A stretch of 64,000 bases of DNA from Mantis religiosa (GCA_030765055.1 CM060954.1:108004554-108068553), one strand, 5' to 3'. Shown: positions 1-11,159, numbered from the stretch's first letter. Numbers and translations are program-made. Notes: a model not told the origin generated them from the sequence alone.

Positions 1-116
1 ACAAATAAAAATATAGATGATAAACAGCTCAAACTCTATGTTCCATGGATGAGAACATTAATACCTACTAATATTTTATTCTAATGTGAGTTAATTGGGT
101 TTCGCCAACAAAATAT

Positions 117-355
117 TGTCACCCTGGCGGTAGACTCACGAAGCCGATGAACAAATGATGGCCGGTGGAGATTCGGGAAACTTCGGGGCCGATCGTTACC
201 GGAAGAGACAGTTGAGAGTAGTGTTTTGAGAAAATAAGCAGTTTTTGAGGTTGCTAGCAAATTGTAATGGTGAACGGTGTATTGCGAGGAAAATAAAGTG
301 TAGTTTTTGTGTTTTCTAACCTCGTCTTGTTATTTCACGAACCCACAAAGTCACA
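117..355 (+). repeat. 5' LTR of Gypsy element 1
   Basis: It begins TGTCACCCTGG and ends AAAGTCACA. It is nearly identical to 2659-2895. An AATAAA signal near 291 is the likely polyadenylation hexamer. Compared with the 3' copy it has two extra bases near 238. Confidence 0.93.
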
Positions 356-357
356 AC

Positions 358-376
358 TGGTGTCAGAAGTGGGATA
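358..376 (+). promoter_or_regulatory. Primer binding site, tRNA-Leu-like
   Basis: Two bases after the 5' LTR comes TGGTGTCAGAAGTGGGAT. Its reverse complement ends in CCA and, from memory of insect tRNAs, resembles a tRNA-Leu 3' end (arm ending TTCTGACA plus CCA). It is the likely minus-strand primer site. The tRNA identity is recalled, not searched. Confidence 0.7.
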
Positions 377-383
377 TACGACA

Positions 384-1519
384 ATGGAAGCTGCATTGGC
401 AAAGATTTTAGAGAAAATGGAAGAAATGAAGACGGCCAACGACAACATCGCCAAAAAGATGCAAGAATTGAAGGCCGAAATAACAGCGAAAACGGAAGCG
501 GCAAATAAACCTGGCCGCGGAAATAACAGCGAAAACAGAAGCGGCAAATAACAGCCTGGCCACGAAGCTGGAGACTACAAATGACAACCTGGCCGCAAAG
601 CTGGAAGAAATGAAGGTTGCGAACGAGGCCCTCGCCACCAAATTTGAAGAACAGTTGGCCGGCGTGAGGGATAACGTGACGGAGCTGGGCAAGCGGATGG
701 GCCAAGTGGACGAGCGCGTCGAGGACATGGCGAGCCGCGTTGACGACCTGGAGGGAAAGGCCGACACCAGCGTCAAGTCCCTGAACGCCATAGTAGAGGA
801 CGTCGTCGGCAGGAAAACTGAAGGATTTGAAGGCCGATGCGCCGGGACGCGACACAACATCTGCGCGCGTCAAACCGCCGAAATATGACGGCGCGTCAAC
901 ATTTGAGGTCTTCCGCCGCCAGTTCGACACAGTGGCCAAGCACAACAGATGGTCACCGGAGGAGGCCACACAGCTAATAGCCAGCCTCCAGGGACGGGCC
1001 GCAGAAGTCCTAAACGCGGTGCAGACAACGGCGGCACCCAAGGACATCTGGGAGGCCCTGGAGAATCGTTTCGGGAACCACCGCTTAGCCGCAGCGTACC
1101 GCAGCCAACTAAAGGCAAGGTCACAGCAGCCGGGGGAGACGCTGCAGGAGTTCGCCATAGCGATTGAGCAGCTAGCTGGCAAGGCCTTGATTGACCTGCC
1201 ACTGGAGTTCGTATCCCGGGAAGCCGCCTACAACTTTGTCGACGGGGTACGGGACACGGAGATTCGTCAGCGCCTAATGCTCGGCGATTATAAAACCATC
1301 CACGAGGCGCTGACAGCGGCATTAAGGATGGAGGCGGCCAAGGTAGCATCTATCCCGACGTCGAGAACGAGGAGTGTCCGCTACGCCGGAGACAGGAGAC
1401 CAGCTGAGGGACGCCGGCGAACACCTAGTGGCCTGTGTTAGGGGTGTGGACAGCCCGGGCACCTGCAGAGAGACTGCCCACATCAGGAAGAGCGACCGGA
1501 AGAACGAGTAAGGCCCGTC
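384..1519 (+). pseudogene. gag: gag of Gypsy element 1, frameshifted and with a stop in the zinc knuckle
   Basis: The likely start is ATG at 384. The N-terminal part is a heptad-rich coiled coil (Lys/Glu/Ala-rich). Two frame changes break it. The first lies in a degenerate 45-bp repeat (477-508 against 520-551) where one copy has lost two bases. The second lies near 820. From about 827 the frame is open and encodes a capsid-like Gag domain containing FEVFRRQFDTVA and IWEALENRFG. This is followed by a basic tail and a CX2CX4HX4C zinc knuckle (C-G-C-G-Q-P-G-H). Inside that knuckle a TAG at 1439-1441 occupies the residue before Gly-Cys, most simply a Trp codon mutated to stop. Downstream, gag runs into protease in the same frame, so gag and pol may once have been one polyprotein. 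Confidence 0.85.
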
Positions 1520-2647
1520 GTGGAGAGGGGCACGTCGGCGCCATTACCACCATCCCCTCGAGTGACACTGCGCGCCGTCAGCCGGGGTATGGATGACAGC
1601 TTCATCGCGGACGGTTGGGCAAGAGGAAAGCCATGCCGCGTGCGTGTGGACACTGGGGCAGCCGTGACCATCATCAGATCTGACGTGGCGAATGGTTTGC
1701 CGACGAGGAAGCCGAGCCGACCATACCAGCTTGTGTTGGCATCGGGCGACACCTTGCCTGTGGAGGAGGCCCTGCTGGAGCTGACTTTGGGACGGAGTGC
1801 CGTGCGTCTGTGGGTGTTCGTCGCGAAGGTGGCTGAGGAGGTGATTCTGGGACTGGATGCCCTCAGGAGCCACGAGGCGACGGTCGACGTTGGCAGGAAG
1901 GTCCTGAGGCTCAACGGAGAAGAGGACATACTCCGTCAACCCGAAGAGCGTCTTGGGATTTGCAGGGTCGTCTTGAGCGAAGACGTGGTTGTCCCCGCGA
2001 GGAGCGAGGTGATGGTGACGGCGCGACCGGAAGGCCAGACAGCACGTTGGATCCAGAGGCAGCAGGAGTACGACTTCACCTCAGAACATCGCAGAGGGAA
2101 GAGTCACGGTAACGCGGACGCTATGTCCCGAAGACCCTGTCCAGAAGAGTGCGGCCAATGCACAAGAGTGGAGGGGAAGGAGCGTGCCGCAGCAGTTCGA
2201 GTAGTCACGGCAGTGCCTGCGGATGGCTGGGATAGCGCAGGCCTGAGGAGGGAGCAGCTGGCGGACGCAGACTTGGGGCCAATCTTGAGGGAAGTGAAAC
2301 AGCCAGCGACCGAGTATGTGGAGAACTTGGTGGACCACCTCCACGACATGCACGAGATGGCTCGCCAGAACATCCAGAAGGCGAGCGACCGCATGAAAAC
2401 CCGGTACGACAGGCAAGCCAACAGCCAAGGGTTCCAGCAAGGTGACCTGGTCTGGTTGTACCGCCCGACCCGGACCAAGGGACGGTGCCCGAAGCTTCAG
2501 CAGCCATGGCATGGACCGTACCGTGTGGTGAAGAGGATTAACGACGTGGTCTACCGCATCCAGAAGGTGCCCCGAGGAAAGATGTTGGTGGTACACCTGG
2601 ATCGCCTGGCCCGCTACGAAGGCGCTGTTCGGGACGACCAGCCTTGA
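1520..2647 (+). pseudogene. pol: Fused protease / RNase H tail / integrase C-terminus (deleted pol)
   Basis: One open frame of 375 codons, in the same frame as the end of gag. Residues about 20-130 are an aspartic protease with VDTGAAVTII at the active site and VILGLDAL at the flap end. The frame then jumps to ARWIQRQQEYDF...HGNADAMSRRP, the C-terminal edge of RNase H. A spacer region resembling the RNase H to integrase linker follows. The frame jumps again to the end of integrase: DRMKTRYDRQAN, GDLVWLYRP and a GPY/F-like module (WHGPYRVVKRINDVVY). The reverse transcriptase, most of RNase H and the integrase DDE core are absent. Both deletion junctions preserve the reading frame. The protease may be sound, but the element cannot reverse transcribe by itself. 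Confidence 0.9.
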
Positions 2648-2658
2648 GGAGGGAGCAG
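2645..2658 (+). promoter_or_regulatory. Polypurine tract of Gypsy element 1
   Basis: TGAGGAGGGAGCAG lies immediately 5' of the 3' LTR. This is the position and composition expected for the plus-strand primer. It overlaps the stop codon of the fused pol frame. Confidence 0.8.
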
Positions 2659-2895
2659 TGTCACCCTGGCGGTAGACTCGCAAAGCCGATGAACAAATGA
2701 TGGGCGGTGGAGATTCGGGAAACTTCGGGGCCGATCGTTACCGGAAGAGACAGTTGAGAGTTGTGTTTCGAGAAAATAAAGTTTTTGAGGTTGCTAGCAA
2801 ATTGTAATGGTGAACGGTGTATTGCGAGGAAAATAAAGTGTAGTTTTTGTGTTTTCTAACTTCGTCTTGTTATTTCACGAACCCACAAAGTCACA
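2659..2895 (+). repeat. 3' LTR of Gypsy element 1
   Basis: Direct repeat of 117-355 with TG...CA ends. The 3' flank ATAT completes the target-site duplication. Confidence 0.93.
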
Positions 2896-4537
2896 ATATT
2901 TAATTTAGTTCGCTTTTAAATGCTTTTATTGTAGCGGAAATTATGGGCGACGATGATGTGCGGTACGTTGACCATCTCGAAGTCCCGAGTTGCGACGATC
3001 ATTTCAAGCAGTTTCGCGATGGTGATGGAGGTTGTCCCACGTCGCTGCAACTTCTGTAGCCTTATTCTATTGGTGATGTTACATTGATGCAAATGTTATG
3101 ATGCACCACGTTGTGATGTTCTTTGTAGCTCCGATTTTCATGAAATCTTTCCTCAGTAGTAGTATCGGATACTTGGATTATGGAACTTAAAGTTAGGGAA
3201 ATGAAAACAAAAGTGTTGAACGTTTTTCTTTAATTTAAACTCGAAACTCAATTTAAATAAAATTTGTATTTTTAATAAACATATTCTCACAATTTAAAAT
3301 AATAGTTTTCCTACATTGAAGAATAATTCGAACGCAGTTCAACTTCTCTGATTATCAACCAGCCCTTTGCAAATATACAGTACTTCCACACACGCGTCCG
3401 TTCACTTTGAAATCACAATGCGAAAGACTTAAGTTTTCAGACATCTAACTTTCCCTATATCAAAGCTTCTACTCACATTGATTAATAATTATAACTGTTA
3501 TAAGTCTCAGATTTGCTACCTGCTTTTTGCTGAATACATGCAGCATTCTACACGCGTGTCACACACGTGTCTGTTCCCTTTGTGGTCGCGTCGCAAAAGA
3601 CGCTATCTTCTCTTTTCATTTATTGATTTTTACCTTATTAACATGGTAACTAAATATTCTACTCTACATCACTTTTTCCTGTGGTCAATGCATTAATTTT
3701 GAATTACATAATTTTCTGATTTTCCAAAGATAAAATCCTAAAAACAGTTTTCTTTTATAATTTTATATTTCTATTTAATTTATCATATTTACCATTTATC
3801 TAGATTGGATATTAACATTCATCGTCACCTGTTTTTGGCCTACTCTATTCATTCATGGCCATCTATAACTTATTAATTCAAAACAAAACGGTCATTATTT
3901 TTAAACATATCAATATGTATCATAAATGAATAAATTTAACATCGTCTTGGCACTTGACATATTAACATCTCTATCAGCATACAGATTAATAGTTCTTTCA
4001 ATGTACATCTTGCATATTATATTGTTATTTTTCTATTTATGTATTATATATACGGAGAAAATTATACATCCATTGATTCATTAATACAGTTTAGAAAAAT
4101 ATAATCTTTCAAAACTTTTAAGTGGAGCGAAATTATAAAATGAGTTTTGGGTACCTTTCGTATCCGATGTTCAGCTTCTGTTAACAGAAAACTCTGGGAA
4201 AATACCCCATCGCTGAATCACGTTAGCATACGTTGATGCACTCACCACTTTCATCAATGAAGCTAATCTTGCCCTTGATATATCTTTGTGTTTATAAATT
4301 AATTGCTAGGGATTGTTAACCAGAAGTACTAAATAAGGTGCTTGATTTATTTAATGTTAATATTGATGCAGCAATACATACATAAAGAAATATATATAGA
4401 AGTGAGGGTTTGAGAAAGCAGTACATAAATTATAACAACATATCGCGAATCGTACTTAAAAGTATCTGCAAAAAGCTAAAGTAAGTGTGATTTTTAGATT
4501 ATTATCTAGAATGAAAACAGAACAAAATGAAAGTATA
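2896..4537. other. AT-rich sequence without recognised genes
   Basis: Only short chance reading frames rich in Ile, Tyr, Phe and Lys. No repeat matching the other families in this window was recognised. Confidence 0.5.
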
Positions 4538-5841
4538 CGAGTGGGGACCCAAAAGAAATCGCATTGTTGTTATAAAAACTTTATTGATGAACCTTTTTAC
4601 GAAATTACTTCAGTCATCTTCAAAATACTCTCCATTACATGCGATGCACTGGTCAAGTCTCTTTTCCCACTGTTGGAAGCATGTTTGGAACTCTTCAAGT
4701 TTGATATTGTCCAGTGTCCTTCACATCGTCATAACGCTCCCCTTTTAGCGTTTTTTTTCATTCCTGGAAACAGGAGAAAGTCGCACGGGGCTAGGTCCAG
4801 TGAATACGGAGCGTGGGGAACGACAGACCACCTCTGAGATGCCAAATAGTGGGTCACTCGTAAGGCCGTGTGTGCTGGAGCGTTGTCGTGATGCAGAAAC
4901 CACTCACCTGATCACCAAAGTTCCGGGCGTTTCCTCCTCACATCCTCTAGCAGACGCCTTAAAACATCCAAGTAAAAGTGCTGGTTAACAGTCTGGCCAG
5001 GGGGTACGAATTCCAGATGCACAATTCCACGAACATCAAAAAAGACAATGATCATCGTCTTCACATTTGACCTCACTTGCCTTGCTTTTTCTGGTCTGGG
5101 AGAGTTAGGAATCCTCCACTGGCTTGACGCTTGCTTGGTTTCTGGGTCATACCCGTAACATCAACTCTCATCCCCTGTAATGACTTTGTTCAGGAAGTTT
5201 GGATCACGTGCAATCTCTGTTTTCAAGTCCTGACACACATTCGTGCGGAGGGTTTTGTGCTCCTGTGTGAGAAGGCGCGGAACAAATTTAGCAGCAACAG
5301 GTCTCATGTGCAAATCCTCCCTCAAAATCCGGTGGCACGAGATCCAACTGATTCCTGTCGCTGATGAAATTTGGTCAATCATTTGGCGACGATCCTCGTT
5401 GGTATTTTGGTAGACATTTTCAATGTTCTCCTCATTTCGCGATGTTGAAGGGCGTCCAGAACGAGTTTGATCTTCAACACACATCTCACCACGTTTAAAG
5501 CGCCCAAACCACTCAAAAAACATGTGTGTGGCTCATAGCGTCCTACTGGAAAGCTTCCTGAAGCATTTGGTGTGTCTCAGGACCTGCAGTTTTTTTAAGC
5601 AGGAAACAAAATTTCACACACACTCTTTGTTCTTTTAAAGTTGCCATAACGACTTCGCAGAGGTAACCCGCCAACTGTCAGAGAAACACAATACCACACT
5701 TGCACGTTCAGCTCTACACTAACGCCGTCTGCACAGCTGTTTCATGAAGGTCTCTACTAACACCATCTTGCGTGAGAACGCTGCACTACGTTTGCGAGTG
5801 GCAGCGCCCTCGGAGTCCGGTTTCTTTTGGGCCCCCCCTCG
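4538..5841 (-). mobile_element. mariner transposon, full length but inactive
   Basis: The element is 1,304 bp, the usual mariner size. It is flanked by TA at 4536-4537 and 5842-5843. The terminal inverted repeats read CGAGTGGGGACCCAAAAGAAA at the left and, on the other strand, CGAGGGGGGGCCCAAAAGAAA at the right. The transposase lies on the minus strand. The C-rich terminal repeat resembles mariners of the vertumnana group, but that subfamily call is from memory. Confidence 0.92.
4585..5647 (-). pseudogene. mariner transposase (D,D34D), multiply broken
   Basis: Starting at the ATG complementary to 5645-5647 (MATLKEQRVCVKF), the minus strand encodes a mariner transposase of expected length. 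Seen in order: an N-terminal helix-turn-helix region; the linker WFGRFKRGE...RSGRPSTS; the first catalytic Asp in VITGDES; the second in LHHDNAPAHTA; and the third in LAPCDFLLFPG. I count 34 residues between the last two aspartates, matching D,D34D. Inactivating changes include a stop near 5550, an extra T near 5520 that shifts frame, TGA in place of the Trp after GDES (5161), TGA in place of Arg after RPELW, and further damage at the C-terminus. All three catalytic Asp codons survive. Confidence 0.92.
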
Positions 5842-5843
5842 TA

Positions 5844-6707
5844 ATTGAGCAAGTTACTGTTTTATCTGGGATATTTTAATTTCATATCATTAATAGGTGA
5901 TTTAGAGCAAACATCATCTAAATTTCAGCATGTGTTGCACTATTTACAGGACTTTGAAAGGCAAAACACGAATAGAATGGATTTTAACACTAGAATACCA
6001 GCTGTTAGATTGCTAGATGATAACTGGTCTCAGAAAAATAGAATCTGCTGAGAGAAGATTTTAAGGATACGTATGATTGAAATTTCATGAACATTTTCAA
6101 AAAATTACTTTTTTTTAGTCTATAAAATAGCGCAAGCCTCCCTGAATCCAAAAATGCTTAGATAGCATCCTTAAGCCATTTTTAAATGCTCTAATATAGT
6201 TTGAAAGTTACGTAAATGCTAGTGTTAGCATTTTTATCCTTGTTTTCTCGGTATTGAAAATTTCAGAATTTTTCATCATTTAAGATGTTCCTTGCGTCAC
6301 AGTTTTAGTCATAGACTAATGAAACTTGCTACACACGTTCATAGAGACACAGTGAATAGAAGCTGCCCTTTGTTTTATTGTGAAAAAGCATTTAAGTACA
6401 CTTTCTTTGCTTCAAAACTAAAAAATCTAAAATTTTGGTCAAAATTGCCATATTCATAGTTTTAAAAATGTCTGGAGCCTAAGGTCATTGAGACACAGAG
6501 AAACCTAAGGCAAATTAAAGAAATTGATGTATTGGGAACCTGTTGTTAAAATATTAGACCAGAATTTAAGTTATTTTGTCGCAAGGGACTTTTTAGGTGA
6601 CGTAACCGAGAATAAAGAAATGTGACCATATTTTCTGTGATATAAATCTTAAAAATCTAGCATTATTAGTTCAGGATTTCAAATTTTTAGTCATAGGTAG
6701 GTATCTC
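5844..6707. other. AT-rich sequence without recognised genes
   Basis: No sustained frame or repeat was identified. Confidence 0.5.
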
Positions 6708-7500
6708 TAAGAGGGATACCGGAACAAACTATTTAGCAATATCATCTGAGAACAATTAAAAAATATATATCTTTCAAGAAAAAACCGTTCCATACTAGGT
6801 ATGGGTCCTTGTTACTTACGACACCTCGATACTCAAGATACGAGCTTGTATGGTATCGACACCCTACGATATTTCAGAATATTCAATTTTGCGATACTTT
6901 GGCAATTTTAATTTTAAATAAACAAAATATTATTGCGGTAAGTAGAACATTTCGGAGCCTAAGAAATTTCCAGGAATGTGGTATCTGCACAGTAACATGC
7001 AAAAAAAAAAAAAAAAAAAAAAAAAAAAGAAAGTACCTCAGGTTTCACTGCCAGTAAACAGTTTCCAAGAAGAAATCGCTGCATATCTCAACGATTTATC
7101 ACCTCTTTCTTGTTCACTGGATTACTGGAAAACAAATTCAAAATTTCCAAAACTAAGAATATTAGCCGGGAAATATTTATGGATTCCACCTGCAACAGTC
7201 TTCTCTGAAATACTATTTAGCTCAGCAGAACTCATGTGTGACACAAAAGGAAATATACTTGACCCGTAAGAAGGAGGAAGCTAGAATTTTTTAACAAAAG
7301 TGTATAAAAGTGAACTGTTTTACTTTTAAATGTCTAAGTTTTAAAATAAGATAGTTTTAAATTTTTTCTCCTTCAATATGTGAACCTATTTAATTTCATT
7401 GGCATTATACAGGTCTCCCAACATTCTATTTTGTATTGAAACTAGAAGGAGAAATAATGGTATCAAGTAACGAAGTATCGGGTTGATACCGTCCCTCTTA
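6708..7500 (+). mobile_element. Probable hAT transposon remnant
   Basis: A hAT dimerisation domain is encoded inside. A short inverted repeat, TAAGAGGGA (6708-6716) against TCCCTCTTA (7492-7500), could be the ends. Subterminal palindromic GGTATC...GATACC motifs (for example 7459-7490) resemble those of known hAT elements. The adjoining 8-mers (GGTATCTC and GGCATAAC) match at only about five of eight positions, so the exact ends are uncertain. Confidence 0.55.
7030..7269 (+). pseudogene. hAT transposase C-terminal dimerisation domain fragment
   Basis: About 78 codons carry the hAT C-terminal signature. In order: FQEEIAAYL, then LDYWKTNSKFPKL, then LAGKYLWIPPATVFSEILFSS, ending at a TAA after NILDP. 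This domain dimerises hAT transposases. The catalytic domain and N-terminal BED finger are absent. A run of 28 A residues directly precedes the fragment (7000-7028), so no upstream coding continuity exists. Confidence 0.85.
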
Positions 7501-8640
7501 GGCATAACATTGGCATCATAACCGCGAAAGTCATATTGAATGCATAATTAAGGGCGGATAGATACCACAATATGAATTAAGCTAAATTATAACAAATATA
7601 GAGGATAATGATTACAGGTGCGGAAACCAAACAGGCAATCCCAATAAATATATTTTATTGCAAGCACGTGAACCCAACGTATAAAGAGAGTCGGGAAAAT
7701 GAACACTTACCCTCACAGGAATTTTCCTTGTGTTGAGCCGACAAAGGTGACATTGTTCGAGAATTGCCCAAGGCTAGACCCTAGTCGCCAGCCGATGCAA
7801 TGGTCTGCACATGATACGTGATGAAAGAATAGACACCGGGGATTTAAGCTACGGGATGAAACAAAACCTATAAGCAACGAGTAACAGGTCACATGACCTC
7901 TAAAGTGTCAAAAATTTGGCGAATGGAAGGCGAAATTTGTGCAATGGCGACGTTTGATGTTTGCTAGGGAAAACACTCTGTAGTGGCGAGTGAAGGGCGC
8001 AACAAATACGAAAAGTTCATCAAAGTCCCTGTTCGCGAATGGACGGAGCAACACACGTTAAGTGGTTATCGAACACTCTGTGCTAGCGAGTGAGAGAAAC
8101 TGCACACATAACATCATAAGATTTTACCAAACTCTGTTGTTGAGTAATCCTCCGGAAATACTATATTGCGCGAAGTACACAGTACACAGCTACATACACC
8201 ACTCGGCGCGTTCTAGTAAGTTACAAGTTCACTCGCGACTGTGATTCAAACTAGCCGTCATGTCACGCGCACAGCAACGGGCAAATCCTAAATATCACGC
8301 CTAATGTGCGAATAACATCAACACAACAGTGACGAGTGGAGAGGACGACTTGTATAAATAAACTTGACATTCAACGGTCGTGGTATCTTCTATGTGATAA
8401 TACCCATACACTGTCAGGACGCACCCACTCCCTGAAACTCAAAAGAGACAACCCATGCAGATCTACCCTGAGAAAAGCTCCGACCTGTTGTAAACCTCCC
8501 ATCCGTAGCCCTCTCCCGTCACATATCCTATCATATGAGGTGTTGAGTGCCGGGAGGGCTCAACGAGGTACTTAACGGGCAAGTACGGTCTCAGGGTATT
8601 CTGAACAATATCGTGCATCGAGAAAAACTGGTATCGATCC
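7501..8640. other. No recognised gene
   Basis: Mixed-composition sequence becoming GC-richer toward the right. No protein family was recognised. Confidence 0.4.
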
Positions 8641-9090
8641 ATGGACCCCGTAGGGGAGGGGATCCGTCCCCTTCAATTGCCATGGTGAGGGCGCTGCGGA
8701 CCCCAGCACTCGTGGTACTTCTGGCGTTACTAGAGGAACCTCGGGCCGAGCATTCGAGCCCCTCCCTGATTGGGAGTTGTTTGGATTGGGGGCAGTGGTT
8801 CCCGATACCCGTGGGTGATCGGGTACGTCTCCGGACGGGGTTGAGGGAAGCCATTAATATTCCCGCTTACTAGCAAGCATAGCTAGTAGAAGGTGTGCTA
8901 GATCACCAGGTGGCCCCACCGACGTCATATCGGCAGCCTTCCCATTTTGGAGTTGGCGCGCATAAGTGGCGTATCCACTTCCATCTCGTCTTGAGTCCAT
9001 AGGGCCAGATGTGGCGGGGGGGCCTTGTTAGTCTCTAGGTCTTGCCCTATGGAAACCCCCATCGAGGCGCCGGGCGCCCTTTTGGGACAG
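8641..9090 (+). repeat. GC-rich repeat module, copy 1
   Basis: This segment is shared with 31243-31319 joined to 32350-32800, in the same orientation. Landmarks are GGGGAGGGGATCCGTCCCC, GAGCATTCGAGCCCCTCCC, GCTAGTAGAAGGTGTGCTAG and AAGTGGCGTATCCACTTCCA. The short reading frames show no domain. It sits beside a minus-strand LINE fragment and may be an untranslated part of that element, which is inference. Confidence 0.7.
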
Positions 9091-10079
9091 CTCGGTAACT
9101 CCCTGGTTGAAGGAGGCCCGGGTCCTTGGTCCTACGGGTCCAGGACTAATGGGAGTAGAACCTCTGGCATAACATATCGATCCATGGATGCGCAGGCATC
9201 CATATCCTGTGTCTTGATGAATATTCTTAGCTTCCGGTGAAGGACGCGTCATCTTGGTCACATTTGCCGACGTTTCGCTCATCATGTCGTGAGCTTCTTC
9301 TCGGCTCTTGTCCGATCTTTGCCACGAACCAAGAGCTAATACAAGTAGGCAGAGGGCCACGGTACCTATCCGCTATGCGGATTTACCCGTGCGGTCTGTT
9401 AGATTATGTCGGTATTCGCAAGCTTTGTTGTCAATATATGATGATGGGGTTGTATGGTCTCTGCTGGTGCTTCTGGTTCCGGGATGTGCGTGTTCCAAAA
9501 CGATGGCCTCCAGACGAGTCTGGAGGCCATTACTTAGCAGAACCCGGGAAAAGCTCCTCCAGCGTTCTTAGCACTATGGCGTGCTTCTGCCTGTGAGTCA
9601 GCAAAGGATTTTCAACCCGCAGCTTTCAATTGCGTAGGGCAGGGAGGGTTCTTTGAATGAGGTCACCAAACCACAGGGAGAGGGCCTGAAACTCATCCAA
9701 GTCCGCCTGAGATACAGTGCCCCCAAAGGTAGCGCACTGCGGTGCTGGGCTGGCTGGTGCCTCCTGTGTGACAGATGGCGCCGCTGCTGCAGGTGCCGGC
9801 TCAACCGACCACGTTGGCTGTGATCCAATCTTTGCAGACCAGCAGAAAATGCGAGTCGTCCAGGTTTACCTGGGCGGGGTGTTTGCTGCCCGGCACCTAG
9901 CCGCTTAGTGCGGCTTTATCTGGGCAGTATAAAAGAATCGTTTTTGTCTCAGGCGGTTGTCTTGGGCAGTAGTATATCTAGCCATATGTGGGCACAAGTG
10001 CCCCTGGAGGGTGTGTGCGCCCAGTGCTGAGTGCGCTCTTCCGCCTGCCTGGGAGGCATCTGACAGGCTAAAAGGAAAG
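9091..10079. other. GC-rich sequence, possibly LINE-associated
   Basis: GC-rich and without a convincing long frame. It lies downstream (minus-strand sense) of the RT fragment at 10080-10840. It could be the 3' untranslated part of that element or a separate repeat. A short inverted repeat (GGCCTCCAGAC...GTCTGGAGGCC, near 9506-9530) forms a hairpin. Confidence 0.35.
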
Positions 10080-10840
10080 GAACAATGTTAAGGTATAGTT
10101 TATACCAAACCCATTTCTGGAATGGGAGTCTAGCTTATTGTAGATGGATCTCTCCCGCACCACGTCTACAATATATGGGACTTCGGAGTAGATGTGAAGG
10201 ATATGGGACGGGAATCTACGCACAGTATCGTAGATAATTCGCAGCGTCCTGTTCTGGACGCGCTGCAGTCTGCAAATAGTGGTCGGAGCCGCTGATCCCC
10301 AGACTTCGTAACCGTACAGAATCAGGGGCGGGATAATCGCCCGATACAGGCGATTAGGTGTGTTGGCATAGGTAATTTCAAAATAGGGTACAACTACCTA
10401 AGTGCTGCATGCCCTTGTCCGGCTTTGACCCGGACGTGAGAGGCGTAGGTGAGGCCGCGATCGAGGAGGACGCCGAGATATTTGGTAGAGGGAACCCAGG
10501 GGATTTGCCTCTGTCTCAATTTCAGCGACCAATCCGGTCGCATATCTCGGATTTTAGCCAGGAGAAGAGCGGAGATCTTCCCCGGGCTAATGGCCATCCT
10601 TCACCTCTCACTCCAGCGGCCGATGGCTCGGAGCTGGCGCTGCATCGGAGGATAGCAATAACGCAGGATTTTGTTACTTGCTATTATGAGGACATCGTCA
10701 GTATATTGGCACGTAACAGTCTGTGGTTCCAGAGAGAAATCAGACATTTAGGCCGCAAAGAGTAGTGGGGAACAGAACACTGTCTTCCGGGACTCCTGCG
10801 GCTATGGGTCTGACGCCAATCCTTGCGTTGTTGTTCAGGC
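10080..10840 (-). pseudogene. Non-LTR retrotransposon reverse transcriptase fragment
   Basis: The minus strand encodes the palm-to-thumb part of a LINE reverse transcriptase. In order: a remnant of the 'G-x-P-x-x-S-V-L-x-P' motif (IAAGVPEDSV), the active-site box QYTDDV (YxDD), LRAIGRWSER, the block TKYLGVLLDRGLTYASHV, and a C-terminal thumb region with PLILYGYEVWGSAAPTTICR and LQRVQNRTLRIIYDTV. Reading requires several frame changes (near 10400 and 10610, for example), and an in-frame stop follows WSER. It looks Jockey/R1-like. The endonuclease and N-terminal RT are missing, so the copy is truncated and dead. Confidence 0.87.
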
Positions 10841-11159
10841 TCATATCTCCATAGTTTTCCGGTGGCTCCACCCCTTATTTCTTAGTTGTCTGCCTGTCGA
10901 ACTACTCGAGTCGGTGCCGGTGTCACTGATTCCTGGTGACTTTGTAAGTGGGTTCTGTTGTATTTTTCTTCATTATTTGTTTCGTTATGTTTGTTTAGGT
11001 CTTCTGGTTTCGATTTGGTTCTGTTAAATGCTAGAGACTGTTACTAGGAGCTATCAGACTCGAGATGGTCTCGTAAGCAATAAACGCGTTGGTCGAGCCC
11101 TCCCTGGCTAGTCACCATCTAAGGATACTCATCCACCCATCCCTATTCTCAACTCATCT
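10841..11159. other. Unassigned repeat-like sequence
   Basis: It contains TCGTAAGCAATAAACG near 11070-11086 and a partly GC-rich block. No coding frame was recognised. Confidence 0.35.

Larger units (their letters stand above)
117..2895 (+). mobile_element. Ty3/Gypsy LTR retrotransposon, internally deleted
   Basis: Two direct LTRs of about 239 and 237 bp with TG...CA ends enclose a primer binding site, gag, a shortened pol and a polypurine tract. The element is flanked by the 4-bp repeat ATAT (113-116 and 2896-2899), the duplication expected of a Ty3/Gypsy integrase. The LTRs differ at about six positions plus a 2-bp indel, so the insertion is moderately old. At 2.78 kb it is about half the usual length, because the reverse transcriptase and most of RNase H and integrase are missing. 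It could only move with enzymes supplied in trans. The interior is GC-rich compared with the AT-rich flanks. Confidence 0.93.

Noticed and set aside
316..1182. A 288-codon minus-strand frame across the Gypsy 1 gag region
   Set aside because: It is antisense to a recognisable Gag and zinc knuckle, and its composition is what the complement of a GC-rich coiled coil gives. No domain was recognised.
2081..2683. A 200-codon minus-strand frame
   Set aside because: It is the shadow of the fused pol frame (integrase C-terminus) on the plus strand and extends into the LTR.
6976..7056. Poly-Lys coding stretch upstream of the hAT fragment
   Set aside because: It is the translation of a 28-base A run and not protein sequence.
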